Source: an uncultured Ruminococcus sp. (GTDB taxonomy: Bacteria > Bacillota > Clostridia > Oscillospirales > Ruminococcaceae). Taken from it: a stretch of 64,000 bases of DNA. The number at the start of each line of letters is the position of its first letter. Position 1 is the first letter of the stretch. The notes beneath the pieces are model-generated. The model was not told the DNA's origin, did no database searches, and saw only the letters and a list, made by a program, of their open reading frames with translations. Of this stretch, positions 1-8,472 are shown one piece after another. The stretch is from NCBI GenBank assembly GCA_902780505.1, contig CACZFN010000018.1, positions 57,021-121,020 of the forward strand. The letters are read 5' to 3'. The position numbers were made by a program, and so were the translations under genes.

Positions 1-2
1 AC

Positions 3-56
3 AATATCATCGAAGATGACGACGAGGATGAAAATGAGAATATTTTTGGACTGTAA
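3..56 (+). CDS. C-terminal tail of an upstream gene (partial)
   Basis: An open frame entering from the left edge ends at a TAA at 54-56. The 17 visible residues are strongly acidic (a run of Asp/Glu, then Asn/Glu and a short hydrophobic end, IFGL). Such tails occur on several small Firmicute proteins, so no function can be given. The Phe promoter follows 37 bases later, so this is the end of a separate transcription unit. Confidence 0.45.
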   Translation, partial: NIIEDDDEDENENIFGL

Positions 57-92
57 TATCACCCGGCGGAATGTTAATTTTTTGTAAACCCC

Positions 93-121
93 TTGCAATC
101 TACAGGCAAGAGTGATATAAT
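93..121 (+). promoter_or_regulatory. Promoter of the pheS leader
   Basis: A TTGCAA -35 box (93-98) and a perfect TATAAT -10 box (116-121) are separated by 17 bases. Transcription would start near 128, just upstream of the T-box. Confidence 0.75.
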
Positions 122-140
122 ATGAGTATATTTAAAACAT

Positions 141-375
141 TATGACCAAGAGAGTAGCATTTTTATAGGCAACACCGCAGAGAGGGGCGTACTTTGGTGA
201 AAGCGCCCTGTGTGCAGAAAGATGTGAAGTTCACTTGCGAGTGGCTGTGCCGAACGTTTGACCTGTAAGCGCAGACGGCTTTCCCCCGTTACGGGAAAGG
301 GAAGTGTCAGCTTCTTTAATGGGTGGTTTATAAGCAGAATCAAAGCTCTGTCCTGTTAAGGGACGGGGCTTTTTC
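141..375 (+). promoter_or_regulatory. T-box riboswitch, tRNA-Phe specific
   Basis: The leader carries the T-box hallmarks: the stem I element GGTGAAAGCG (196-205), a UUC codon in the probable specifier loop (230-232), and a T-box core GGGTGG (321-326) whose bulge UGGU (324-327) can pair with the ACCA end of tRNA-Phe. A terminator hairpin with a U run follows at 341-375. Uncharged tRNA-Phe would stabilise the antiterminator and switch on the phenylalanyl-tRNA synthetase genes downstream. The specifier position is read by eye and not folded. Confidence 0.88.
341..375 (+). terminator. T-box intrinsic terminator
   Basis: The arm AAAGCTCTGTCC pairs (with G-U pairs) with GGACGGGGCTTT around a short loop and runs into TTTTTC. 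It competes with the T-box antiterminator. Confidence 0.8.
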
Positions 376-435
376 AATTCAAAAACAGGCAGGATCAAAA
401 CAATACCGTACACTTTGAAAATGGAGGAACAATAA

Positions 436-1455
436 ATGAAAGAACAGCTTTTGAAACTCGAGGAGCAGGCGAAGGCACAGCTCGCATCGATCGCTGATGC
501 CAAGGGGCTTGAAGAAATGCGGGTAAGATTCTTAGGCAAAAAGGGCGAGATAACCGCTATCTTAAAGCAGATGGGCGGGCTTTCAGCCGAGGAAAGACCT
601 GTGATAGGTCAGCTTGCAAACAAGGTAAGGAGTGACATTGAGGAAGCTATAACCGACAAGCAAAACGCCATAAAGCGTGAGCTTGCACAGATAAGGCTGA
701 AAGAGGAAACCGTTGACGTCACCCTGCCCGGAAAGAAGATAAAGACAGGGCACGCTCACCCGCTTGATGCAACGCTTGAAGAAGTAGAAGAAGTATTCCT
801 CGGCATGGGGTTTGACATTGTTGAAGGCCCCGAAGTTGAAACCGACCACTACTGCTTTGAAGCGCTCAATATGCCAAAGAGCCACCCCGCAAGGGATACA
901 CAGGATACATTCTACATAAACGAAAATGTTGTACTGAGGACACAGACATCCTCCGTACAGATAAGGACTATGGAACAGAGGAAACCGCCTATAAGGATAA
1001 TCTCACCGGGGCGTGTTTACCGTTCCGACACTGTCGATGCGACACATTCGCCGCTTTTCCACCAGATAGAGGGGCTTGTAATAGACAAGGGCGTGACAAT
1101 GGCTGACCTCAAAGGAACGCTTGAACTTCTTATGAAGCGGCTTTACGGCGAAGAAACAAAGGTAAGGTTCCGCCCGCACCACTTCCCATATACCGAGCCT
1201 TCGGCAGAGGTAGACCTTATGTGCTTCAACTGCAGGGGCGCAGGCTGCCCTATGTGCAAGCAGGAGGGCTGGATTGAACTGCTCGGTGCAGGAATGGTTC
1301 ACCCGAAGGTGCTTGAAGGCTGCGGTATAGATCCGGAAGTCTATTCGGGGTTTGCGTTCGGAATCGGACTTGAACGTATAACAATGGGCAGATACAAAGT
1401 AAACGATATGCGGCTGCTTTACGAGAATGATGTGAGATTTCTCTCACAGTTCTGA
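436..1455 (+). CDS. pheS: Phenylalanine--tRNA ligase alpha subunit
   Basis: Catalytic subunit of the cytoplasmic alpha2-beta2 synthetase that charges tRNA-Phe. The 339 residues match the usual bacterial length. Residues 1-85 form the Lys/Glu-rich coiled-coil arm. The class II core follows, with the DTQDTFY, PGRVYR and [10 protein letters not shown] stretches (motif 2 region) and the motif 3 segment [10 protein letters not shown] near the C-terminus. The ATG at 436 has a GGAGG site 9 bases upstream. It is controlled by the T-box upstream. A small membrane-protein gene separates it from pheT, which is not the usual direct pheS-pheT arrangement. Confidence 0.98.
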   Translation: MKEQLLKLEEQAKAQLASIADAKGLEEMRVRFLGKKGEITAILKQMGGLSAEERPVIGQLANKVRSDIEEAITDKQNAIKRELAQIRLKEETVDVTLPGKKIKTGHAHPLDATLEEVEEVFLGMGFDIVEGPEVETDHYCFEALNMPKSHPARDTQDTFYINENVVLRTQTSSVQIRTMEQRKPPIRIISPGRVYRSDTVDATHSPLFHQIEGLVIDKGVTMADLKGTLELLMKRLYGEETKVRFRPHHFPYTEPSAEVDLMCFNCRGAGCPMCKQEGWIELLGAGMVHPKVLEGCGIDPEVYSGFAFGIGLERITMGRYKVNDMRLLYENDVRFLSQF

Positions 1456-1465
1456 GGACAGACAT

Positions 1466-2011
1466 ATGTACAGAAAAGCTTTTAAGAAAAAAATAACAGG
1501 TGCTGCTGCGGGAACGGTTATCATAGCGCTGTTCCTTGTGTTTGCACTTGCTGCGGCGGAGGGTGCTGTAAGGCTTTTATTTGCGGGTGTGCTGCTGTTT
1601 TTTATGGTGCTGTTATTAATAAGCGTTATAAAATACATAAAGGACATTAATGACGTCAAAGCACGATACAGCGGTGATCTCGAAGCCGACCTTGATAACT
1701 GTATGCGTCAGGTGAACGACAAATACTTTTTCTTTGACGACTGCTTTATCGACCTTGCAAATGCGAGAATGATAAATTACTCGGACATAAAGAAAGTATC
1801 GGGGTTCGTTTCAAAGGGAATGCCCTCGGCTAATGAATACAACAACAAACGGGCAGGCGCTATGGTAACAATGAGGTTGAACGACGGCAGAACTGTAATG
1901 ATATCCGATTTCGGTTCGTCGGCGATAAAATCTTCGGAAGAAACACTTAGAGGGTACAGGCAGTTTTGTGAATACCTTGAACAGCTTGCACCGCACGCTG
2001 TAAACAAATAA
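1466..2011 (+). CDS. Small two-helix membrane protein between pheS and pheT
   Basis: The product has 181 residues and I do not recognise a family. Two hydrophobic helices (about residues 11-32 and 36-55) form a hairpin after a basic N-terminus (RKAFKKK), so the rest (56-181) should be cytoplasmic. That part is mixed alpha/beta, with a segment MVTMRLNDGRTVMISDFG that suggests a beta-rich PH-like or DUF fold. It lies 10 bases after pheS and 20 before pheT with no terminator, so all three should be co-transcribed and T-box controlled. No catalytic motif is visible. Confidence 0.8.
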   Translation: MYRKAFKKKITGAAAGTVIIALFLVFALAAAEGAVRLLFAGVLLFFMVLLLISVIKYIKDINDVKARYSGDLEADLDNCMRQVNDKYFFFDDCFIDLANARMINYSDIKKVSGFVSKGMPSANEYNNKRAGAMVTMRLNDGRTVMISDFGSSAIKSSEETLRGYRQFCEYLEQLAPHAVNK

Positions 2012-2031
2012 TACTGAAAGGATTGTTATAA

Positions 2032-4449
2032 ATGGATCTTTCATTAAGATGGCTAAAAGATTATGTTGATATAGACGTTCCGATAAAGGAACTTGTTTCG
2101 GGGCTTACGATATCAGGCTCAAAGGTAGAGTGCTTTGAGGAGGAAGGCGAGTTTCTCTCAAATGTGGTAGTCGGCAAGGTTCTTGAAATAGAGCGGCACC
2201 CCGATTCAGACCATATGTTCATAACACAGGTGGATGTCGGAGAGGGTGAGCCTGTACAGATAGTAACAGGTGCACAAAATGTCAGCAAGGGCGACTATGT
2301 GCCTGTTGCAAAGCACAAATCGACTGTTTTGCACGAAGGCAAGCAGGTCAGGATAACAAAAGGCAAGCTAAGGGGTGTGGCATCAAACGGAATGCTTTGC
2401 TCGGTGGCTGAACTTGGGCTTACTGTAAATGACTTCCCTTATGCAATAGAGGACGGCATTTTTATACTCGGTGATGATGTTGATAAGACTGTCGGCAAGG
2501 ATATAAGAGAAGCGACCGGCTTCAACGACACAAGGATAGAATTTGAGATAACATCAAACCGCCCCGACTGTCTTTCGGTGACAGGGCTTGCAAGAGAAAC
2601 GGCCGCCACATTCGGGCTTCCGTTCAAACTCAAAGCACCGGAGTACAAAGGCATAGACGGCAAGGCATCAGACTACATTGACGTAAAGATCGAAAACAAA
2701 AAGCTCTGCCCGAGGTACATGGGCGGTATAGTCAAGAATGTAAAGATAGGACCTTCTCCCCGCTGGGTAAGGGAAAGACTGAGAGCCAGCGGTGTAAGGC
2801 CAATAAACAACCTTGTTGATATAACAAACCTTGTAATGCTTGAATACGGCAGCCCTATGCACGCATTTGATCTTCGATACGTTGAAGGCGGCAAAATAGT
2901 TATAAGAAACGCAAAAGAAGGCGAAAAGATAACTACGCTCGACGGCATAGAGCGTGAACTTTCCCCCGAAATGCTTGTTATCGCTGACGAAAAGAAACCT
3001 GTTGCTGTTGCAGGTGTAATGGGCGGCGAATACAGCGGTATTATGGAGGATACAAACACTGTAGTATTTGAATCGGCAAACTTCGACGGGGCTTCTGTAA
3101 GAATGACAGCAAAGAAGCTTGGTATGCGTACCGATGCATCTGCAAGATACGAAAAGGGACTTGATGCAGAAAACACCTACCATGCACTCATGCGTGCCTT
3201 TGAACTTGTTGAGAAGCTTGGCGCAGGTGAGGTCGTAAGGGAGTATATCGACGAGGATTATTCGGACAAGACACCGAAGTCTGTTGAATTTGATGCTGAT
3301 TGGATAAACGGTTTCTTAGGCACGGACATTCCAAAAGCAGATATGATAAAATATTTGGAAAGCCTGGAGCTTAAAGTAAAGGACGGCAGAGTTTACCCGC
3401 CATACTTCAGGATAGATATCGGCTGCAAGGCAGATATTGCAGAGGAGGTTGCAAGGCTTTACGGATACGGCAATGTTCCTTCGACGATAATCAGGGGCGT
3501 TGCACAGGCACAGCTGACAGACAAGCAGAAATTTGAAAGAAAGCTGAGAAGAACAATGCTTTCACTCGGTGCAAGCGAGTGTGAGACTTTCTCATTCATA
3601 TCCCCCAAATATTTTGACAAGATAAACCTTCCCGCTGACAGCAAACTCAGGGAAACTGTCGTGATATCCAACCCGCTTGGTGAGGACACAAGTGTTATGC
3701 GTACATCTATAATCCCTTCAATGTGTGAGGTGCTTGCAAGAAACTTAAACTACAGGAACAAGGCTGCCTGCCTGTTTGAACTTGGCAATGAATACATACC
3801 TGTTGAGGGTGAAGTGCTGCCCGAGGAACCTGTCAGACTTTGCATTGGTATGTATGATAACGACGAGCCTATGAAGTTCTTTGAACTTAAAGGGATGATA
3901 GAGGAACTTCTTGACAAGGCAGGGCTTGATGAATACGAGATAGCCCGCCCTGACGAAAACACCCGCTTTGCAGAAAGCGTTTCTTTCCACAGCGGAAGGG
4001 TTGCAGTCATAAAAACGGCCGACGGTGAGGAGATAGGCATATTCGGTGAGCTGTCACCAGAGGTATCAGAGAATTACAAGGTATCTGCAAGGCTTTACAT
4101 TGCAAAACTGCTTATACCCGAACTTATGAAAAAGGCTGCGGCAGTAAGGACATACAAGCCGCTTCCTAAATTCCCTGCAAGTGTGCGCGACCTTTCTGTT
4201 GTATGCGACAGCGAACTGCCTGTAGCAGAGATAGAAAAGGCTGTAAAGAAGGCTGTCGGGGCGATACTTGAAAGCGTAACGCTCTTTGACGTTTATACAG
4301 GCTCACAGATAGAAAAAGGCAAAAAGAGCGTTTCTTATTCGATAACCATGCGCTCGCACGACGGCACACTTACCGACGAGCAGACAGACAAGGCAATGAA
4401 TAAGGTATTCAAGGCACTTGAAGAACTCGGTGCGTCGCTGAGAAAGTAA
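2032..4449 (+). CDS. pheT: Phenylalanine--tRNA ligase beta subunit
   Basis: Structural and editing subunit of the PheST synthetase. The 805 residues are normal for the long bacterial form. An EMAP-type tRNA-binding domain lies near residues 40-150, the B3/B4 editing region at about 200-380, a B5 domain at about 395-470, a catalytic-like core in the middle, and a C-terminal anticodon-binding FDX-ACB domain (from about 712, around the FPASVRDLSVV segment). The ATG follows an AAAGGATTG site. It is the last gene of the T-box operon. The 110 bases after it carry no strong hairpin but do contain the ireB promoter. Confidence 0.98.
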   Translation: MDLSLRWLKDYVDIDVPIKELVSGLTISGSKVECFEEEGEFLSNVVVGKVLEIERHPDSDHMFITQVDVGEGEPVQIVTGAQNVSKGDYVPVAKHKSTVLHEGKQVRITKGKLRGVASNGMLCSVAELGLTVNDFPYAIEDGIFILGDDVDKTVGKDIREATGFNDTRIEFEITSNRPDCLSVTGLARETAATFGLPFKLKAPEYKGIDGKASDYIDVKIENKKLCPRYMGGIVKNVKIGPSPRWVRERLRASGVRPINNLVDITNLVMLEYGSPMHAFDLRYVEGGKIVIRNAKEGEKITTLDGIERELSPEMLVIADEKKPVAVAGVMGGEYSGIMEDTNTVVFESANFDGASVRMTAKKLGMRTDASARYEKGLDAENTYHALMRAFELVEKLGAGEVVREYIDEDYSDKTPKSVEFDADWINGFLGTDIPKADMIKYLESLELKVKDGRVYPPYFRIDIGCKADIAEEVARLYGYGNVPSTIIRGVAQAQLTDKQKFERKLRRTMLSLGASECETFSFISPKYFDKINLPADSKLRETVVISNPLGEDTSVMRTSIIPSMCEVLARNLNYRNKAACLFELGNEYIPVEGEVLPEEPVRLCIGMYDNDEPMKFFELKGMIEELLDKAGLDEYEIARPDENTRFAESVSFHSGRVAVIKTADGEEIGIFGELSPEVSENYKVSARLYIAKLLIPELMKKAAAVRTYKPLPKFPASVRDLSVVCDSELPVAEIEKAVKKAVGAILESVTLFDVYTGSQIEKGKKSVSYSITMRSHDGTLTDEQTDKAMNKVFKALEELGASLRK

Positions 4450-4544
4450 GGTGCTTTCAAAGCCGTACCTTTGTACCGAAAACGATTATTGTCCAAAAAA
4501 GTGCATAAAAGTTTATGTATATTATATAAATTTTAAAAAAAGAC

Positions 4545-4573
4545 TTGATATTTTTTGAAAAGTGACGTATAAT
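4545..4573 (+). promoter_or_regulatory. ireB promoter
   Basis: TTGATA (4545-4550), 17 bases, TATAAT (4568-4573). The start codon of ireB lies 37 bases downstream of the -10 box. Confidence 0.75.
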
Positions 4574-4609
4574 ATAAGTAGGGACAAAACGTGTAAAGGA
4601 GCTGATCTT

Positions 4610-4855
4610 ATGCAGGACAGAACAATGGAATTTTCACTCCCGCACGATAAGGAGTACGAGCTTAAAAAGACGCTTACAGTTATATACGAGGCGCTTAAAG
4701 AAAAGGGGTACAACCCTATAAATCAGATAGTCGGCTATATACTGTCTGAAGATCCGACATATATAACTACATATAACAACGCCCGCAGTCTGGTCAGACA
4801 CATTGACCGTGACGAGCTTTTAGAGGCGCTTGTAAGGAGTTATTTGGACAACTGA
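4610..4855 (+). CDS. ireB: IreB family regulatory phosphoprotein (UPF0297)
   Basis: Small cytoplasmic protein of 81 residues. It matches the IreB/UPF0297 family across its whole length: the [14 protein letters not shown] core, then [15 protein letters not shown] and a C-terminal RDELLEALV helix. In Enterococcus, IreB is a phosphorylation target of the PASTA kinase IreK and affects cephalosporin resistance; the role here is inferred. I chose the ATG at 4610 over an upstream in-frame ATG at 4562, because 4562 overlaps the -10 region while 4610 has an AAAGGAG site. Unlike many Clostridia, ruvX does not follow; a hairpin does. Confidence 0.93.
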   Translation: MQDRTMEFSLPHDKEYELKKTLTVIYEALKEKGYNPINQIVGYILSEDPTYITTYNNARSLVRHIDRDELLEALVRSYLDN

Positions 4856-4893
4856 CGGAGCCATAAGCGCAGACGTATTAAAAATGATCTATC

Positions 4894-4929
4894 AAGGCAC
4901 TTCTGCTATATCACAGCAGAAGTGCCTTT
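4894..4929 (+). terminator. Hairpin after ireB
   Basis: A 14-base arm (AAGGCACTTCTGCT) and its perfect complement enclose a short loop. The T run is weak (CCTTTG), so the hairpin may end ireB transcription only partly. Confidence 0.6.
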
Positions 4930-5027
4930 GCGATGCCCCGGTTTCAGCGTCTGCAAAGCCGGAATATATAAATGCTTCTTTACCGCTGCTGCACAAAGCG
5001 GGAATGTTTTTTTATATAACTGCGCAT

Positions 5028-5059
5028 AAAAAAAGACTGCCGATATTACGGCAGTCTTT
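5028..5059 (-). terminator. Terminator of the DHHW/VanW operon
   Basis: The stem AAGACTGCCG/CGGCAGTCTT is followed, on the minus strand, by seven T. It lies 7 bases past the stop of the DHHW lipoprotein. Confidence 0.85.
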
Positions 5060-5065
5060 GCTTTC

Positions 5066-6241
5066 TTATTGCTGCATAAGGCTTTTTATAAGTGCCACCC
5101 TGTCGGAATTACCCGCTGATGATGCATTGAAAGCAAACAGCACATCAGTTGCGCCGACTTTCCTTACAAAATCTAAGGAATTGATCTCAAAAAATCTGTT
5201 ATCACAAACATATATTTTTGAAAACGACTGAGTCAGGAACGGTGTAAGTGCATTTCCGTAGCTGTCTTTAAAAACAACAAGCACTCTGTCATTCTTTACA
5301 TCTGTATCAACTTCGATTATCGCATCATCTGTACCGAACATCATATAGCTTGAATCCACCGAGTAATCCTCGTGGATAAGGCTGCTTTCATAGCCGTTTT
5401 TAAAGCTTCTGTCATAGACTGTGACTTTAAGCTTATCCATATTAGCAGGGCAGAAATATGTAAAATCATCAGGATACTGTGCAAGTGCGGATATTCCCGA
5501 AAGTGTATAGAAACCGCCGAGGAACCCATCACGCTTTTTCATTTCATAGGTATCAAGAAGCGGAAAATCAACTCCCGCAGTTTCGGCAAACACCTTTGAT
5601 GAATAATAAGCAGCAAGCGGCTGCCAGTGGAAATCCGTCCTTGAATACAGATACTGTGCTTTATGCATTCTAAGTATATTATTCACAAACACACCTGTGG
5701 CACCGTTTAAGTTTGAATAGATCTCAAGCGTACAGTCACTCTGATCCTGTGTGCTTTCAATAAGTCCCTCAGGGTTATAAAACTCTTGTGCTGTAGGAAT
5801 GACCATAAGGTAGACATTCGTGTTCTTTCCAACACTTTTTGCATAGCTGCTCACATTTGAAGCAAGCGCTGATGCTGCGCTTTCATTAAAGAAATACTGT
5901 TCCATAGCGCGCATCTGCGGAGTACCGCTGTATGCAACCACAAAGCCGTCCTGAAAATAATAGCTCTGATCTTCAGGCATTTTAGTAGTTACAAGGCTTA
6001 CATTACCCTCGTCAGCTGCCGTTGTTGTGGTGGTGGTAGTTGTTGTGGCGGTAGTAGTTGTGGTGGTATCGGCATCTGCTGTCAGGGAGCTTTCCGGGGA
6101 TCGCGGCTCTTTTACGGCTGTAACAGTTGCAGCTACGCTGTCAGGACTGCCAGAAGTCACCCCGTCCGCACTTTCAAGGCTGTTTCCGCAGGAGCAAAGC
6201 ATAGCAGCAAACACAGCCGCAGCAAATGCTTTTATTTTCAT
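5066..6241 (-). CDS. DHHW-family lipoprotein with Thr-rich linker
   Basis: The 391-residue secreted lipoprotein has a signal peptide with a lipobox LCSC at about residues 15-18. A Thr-dominated linker (about 57-73) leads into an SGNH-like domain of the DHHW family (PF14286 type). The signature appears as TDFHW (about residue 208), and FKDSYGNALTPFL near residue 322 is the segment that usually carries the nucleophile serine. DHHW proteins accompany MBOAT acyltransferases in O-acetylation of exported glycans, and an MBOAT and a second DHHW gene lie 4 kb away on the other strand. Its start overlaps the vanW-like gene by 4 bases (ATGA), so they are co-translated. The Thr codon run is a trinucleotide repeat that may vary in length. 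Confidence 0.88.
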   Translation of the reverse strand: MKIKAFAAAVFAAMLCSCGNSLESADGVTSGSPDSVAATVTAVKEPRSPESSLTADADTTTTTTATTTTTTTTTAADEGNVSLVTTKMPEDQSYYFQDGFVVAYSGTPQMRAMEQYFFNESAASALASNVSSYAKSVGKNTNVYLMVIPTAQEFYNPEGLIESTQDQSDCTLEIYSNLNGATGVFVNNILRMHKAQYLYSRTDFHWQPLAAYYSSKVFAETAGVDFPLLDTYEMKKRDGFLGGFYTLSGISALAQYPDDFTYFCPANMDKLKVTVYDRSFKNGYESSLIHEDYSVDSSYMMFGTDDAIIEVDTDVKNDRVLVVFKDSYGNALTPFLTQSFSKIYVCDNRFFEINSLDFVRKVGATDVLFAFNASSAGNSDRVALIKSLMQQ

Positions 6242-7074
6242 TCTCTTATTAACTCCTTTGGTATCTCACTATGGTCAAAAAGCACTTTTGAGTGATTATC
6301 AAGCACAAGTTCTTTATTGATAAGCTCTCCCGTTTCCCTTGAGAATGTATTCTTATAGATCTTGGATATTCGGTAATACTCCTTGCCCTCGCGCTCAAAA
6401 TGATGATCCTCCTCGGTTATGGAATATGTATAAGGGAAAGGTCTTTCACTTCTCAGCTCTGCATGAAGTTGTTCATCTGCAACCCAGAAAATAAGCTGAA
6501 CATCCATATCGGTATTATTCTTGAACCTATAGTCATTATAGTAATAGCTTACGGATGTTCCTGCGCTGAAGGGCACTCTCTCACCGTGGTCAGGTGCCAG
6601 GGCATCTGAATGCTCGTGAAATTCAGTGACATCAAGAGGACTTAAAAGCACAAGGTTATGCAGGGTATTTGCAAGGTTGCAAAGCCCGCCGCCAAGACCG
6701 GGATAAAGCTGACCGTTTATAAGCACACGGCCGTCCCTGTAGCCCTTTCTTTTTGACGTACTGCCTATAGACTGCCAGAACGAAAAAACTTCACCGGGGT
6801 GTACTACAAGGCCGTTGAGTTTTTTACAGGCAAGGGCGATATTTACCGCCTTATTTTCCTGCAATACAGGATCTATACCCTTACCCCGTTTTATAAGCTG
6901 TGAATGCTTTGAAGCAACGACGTTTCTGAGCTTTTTACGGCTTTTATCCCTTGCCATCTTTTCGTCACTTAAAAGATCCTTTATGTACTTTTTCACAGAT
7001 TCCTTTTTTTCCGAAATAGCATAAGTCGTAGGGCTTATTTCACAAAAAAGCTTTCTTTCTTTACCAAACCGCAT
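6238..7074 (-). CDS. VanW family protein
   Basis: The product has 278 residues with no clear signal peptide. The VanW domain spans about residues 75-210, with the conserved FSFWQSIG, GRVLINGQ and PGLGGGLCNLAN segments. VanW was named from a vancomycin-resistance cluster, but its activity is unknown, and chromosomal homologues are common in Firmicutes without van genes, as here. The C-terminal part (210-278) is beta-rich. The start overlaps the end of the yqeG-like gene by one base, and the stop overlaps the start of the DHHW lipoprotein. The tight packing suggests a shared envelope role, but this is inference. Confidence 0.9.
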   Translation of the reverse strand: MRFGKERKLFCEISPTTYAISEKKESVKKYIKDLLSDEKMARDKSRKKLRNVVASKHSQLIKRGKGIDPVLQENKAVNIALACKKLNGLVVHPGEVFSFWQSIGSTSKRKGYRDGRVLINGQLYPGLGGGLCNLANTLHNLVLLSPLDVTEFHEHSDALAPDHGERVPFSAGTSVSYYYNDYRFKNNTDMDVQLIFWVADEQLHAELRSERPFPYTYSITEEDHHFEREGKEYYRISKIYKNTFSRETGELINKELVLDNHSKVLFDHSEIPKELIRE

Positions 7075-7613
7075 TATTTCTTCCTTCTTTTTATTATATT
7101 TCCAAGCCTGTGAGTATACTTCTTTCTTCTCCTGTAAACAAACAGTATTGCCATTTCTATATATCTTTTAAACCCGAGCCAGACCTCACCCGGGGCTTTT
7201 ATATAGTGAACAAGTATCGTAGGGATACCCACGCTGTTTGCACCTATTATGTCAATAAACATCTGATCGCCGAGTGAAACTGTTTTTTCCTTAGGAAGCC
7301 CAAGACGTTCAAGCGCTTTGAGGTATGCGGAAGGATCGGGCTTATCGGCATCACATATATAATCCGTCTGAATATTTGTAATAAAAAGCTTTACACGTTC
7401 TTCATCATTATTTGTGAGAAGAATAGTCCTGAAGCCGAGTTTATTTAAGTAAGCAAACAGCTTATCCACCTTTTCAGTAGAAGGCTCACCATGATGAACA
7501 AGGGTGTTGTCAAGGTCAAATATAAGCCCCCTGTAGCCCATTTCATAAAGCTTTTTATAGTCAACAGCGAACACACTTCGAGCATATTCGTAAGGGTAAT
7601 ATTTTTCGAGCAT
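7074..7613 (-). CDS. yqeG: YqeG family HAD IIIA-type phosphatase
   Basis: Cytoplasmic HAD-superfamily phosphatase of 179 residues, the family's normal size. Motif I is DLDNTLV (about residues 33-39), motif II LLTNN (about 65-69), a conserved Lys lies in ADKPDP, and motif IV is SLGDQMFIDI. The C-terminus is basic (RRRKK, KRRKK). The substrate is not established. The gene starts 4 bases before the TIM-barrel gene's stop and leads into vanW. Confidence 0.92.
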   Translation of the reverse strand: MLEKYYPYEYARSVFAVDYKKLYEMGYRGLIFDLDNTLVHHGEPSTEKVDKLFAYLNKLGFRTILLTNNDEERVKLFITNIQTDYICDADKPDPSAYLKALERLGLPKEKTVSLGDQMFIDIIGANSVGIPTILVHYIKAPGEVWLGFKRYIEMAILFVYRRRKKYTHRLGNIIKRRKK

Positions 7614-7616
7614 AGA

Positions 7617-8285
7617 TCAATCCTTCATATAGTCATATACTTTCTGTACTGCTGCAGGGATATTATCGTCAAAATCGTTGTCAAAAAAAGCACTCCCGAT
7701 AGTAAACGCCCATGGAGAAGCGTCCTTGAGTTCATCAAGTCTTTCATAGCTGTTTACACTGCCCGCTATACACACAGGGGCATCAAGGCCTTTTACAAGG
7801 CGGCGGTTAAGTTCTGCCGCATCACCTGTATATCTGTAGCCCAAAAGGTCTATACCATACGCACCCTTTGCGATATAACCCTTTGCTTCTTCTATTATAT
7901 CATCAATATCGCCGTCAAGAACAGAAGGCCTGTCATATACTTTTCCTACAAAAGGCATATACTTCATGCCATGTTCTTTGCAGAAATCATTGACAGCATC
8001 AGAAAATATTGTGCCCATAAGAATATCACAGCCACACATAGCGCCAAGCTGTGCGCCCTTCAGACATTCCTCCTCGGTATATGCCACAACTTCAAGGGCG
8101 GTAGTTTTACCGCACTCCTTCATTCTTGAATAGAGCTTTTTCATCTCCTCAGGCGGGAGAGGTTCTTCCTTCATCCCGAAGAACTTACAATCTGTATTTT
8201 TGCAGGATTCAAAGACTGAAACTGCATTTTCCACTGTCATATCATTATATGTAAGCATAACTATCAACTGCGGCGTATTTTCCAT
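7617..8285 (-). CDS. TIM-barrel-like protein of unknown substrate
   Basis: The product has 222 residues. Alternating beta/alpha units end in a phosphate-binding-like pattern: VCIAGSVNS, then FTIGSAFFD. This resembles (beta/alpha)8 enzymes such as indole-glycerol-phosphate or hexulose-phosphate synthases, but no full active-site set is recognisable. I chose the ATG at 8285 over one at 8306, because a GGAG lies 9 bases upstream of it. It is the first gene of the four-gene minus-strand operon, which has its own promoter. Related proteins may carry aldolase or lyase annotations; none can be supported here. Confidence 0.75.
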   Translation of the reverse strand: MENTPQLIVMLTYNDMTVENAVSVFESCKNTDCKFFGMKEEPLPPEEMKKLYSRMKECGKTTALEVVAYTEEECLKGAQLGAMCGCDILMGTIFSDAVNDFCKEHGMKYMPFVGKVYDRPSVLDGDIDDIIEEAKGYIAKGAYGIDLLGYRYTGDAAELNRRLVKGLDAPVCIAGSVNSYERLDELKDASPWAFTIGSAFFDNDFDDNIPAAVQKVYDYMKD

Positions 8286-8341
8286 AAACAACACTCCAAA
8301 CATCATATTTAGTCATAAATCGACACATTATCACCTTACCT

Positions 8342-8370
8342 ATTATATCACAATAATGGTGCCGTGTCAA
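8342..8370 (-). promoter_or_regulatory. Promoter of the TIM-barrel/yqeG/vanW/DHHW operon
   Basis: On the minus strand TTGACA (8370-8365) and TATAAT (8347-8342) are spaced by 17 bases. The flippase promoter lies divergently 31 bases away. Confidence 0.8.
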
Positions 8371-8401
8371 TTGCAATATTCCTTAAAATTACAGATACAT
8401 A

Positions 8402-8430
8402 TTGCAAATTTTAGGAGAATGTGATATAAT
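8402..8430 (+). promoter_or_regulatory. Flippase promoter
   Basis: TTGCAA (8402-8407), 17 bases, TATAAT (8425-8430). The promoter is divergent from the minus-strand operon promoter. Confidence 0.75.
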
Positions 8431-8457
8431 GGCTTTATACATTTCAGGAGATTATAA

Positions 8458-8472
8458 ATGAATTATGAATAA
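8458..8472 (+). other. Four-codon upstream ORF overlapping the flippase start
   Basis: An ATG at 8458 has the best spacing (7 bases) from the AGGAG at 8446-8450. It reads Met-Asn-Tyr-Glu-stop, with the TAA overlapping the first codons of the flippase (ATG 8465). The flippase start itself is 14 bases from the AGGAG. Translation may therefore be coupled through this mini-ORF. Confidence 0.45.

Noticed and set aside
6238-7074. Vancomycin-resistance cluster
   Set aside because: Only a VanW-family gene is present; vanA/H/X/Y-type ligase and dipeptidase genes are absent and VanW homologues are common in sensitive Firmicutes.
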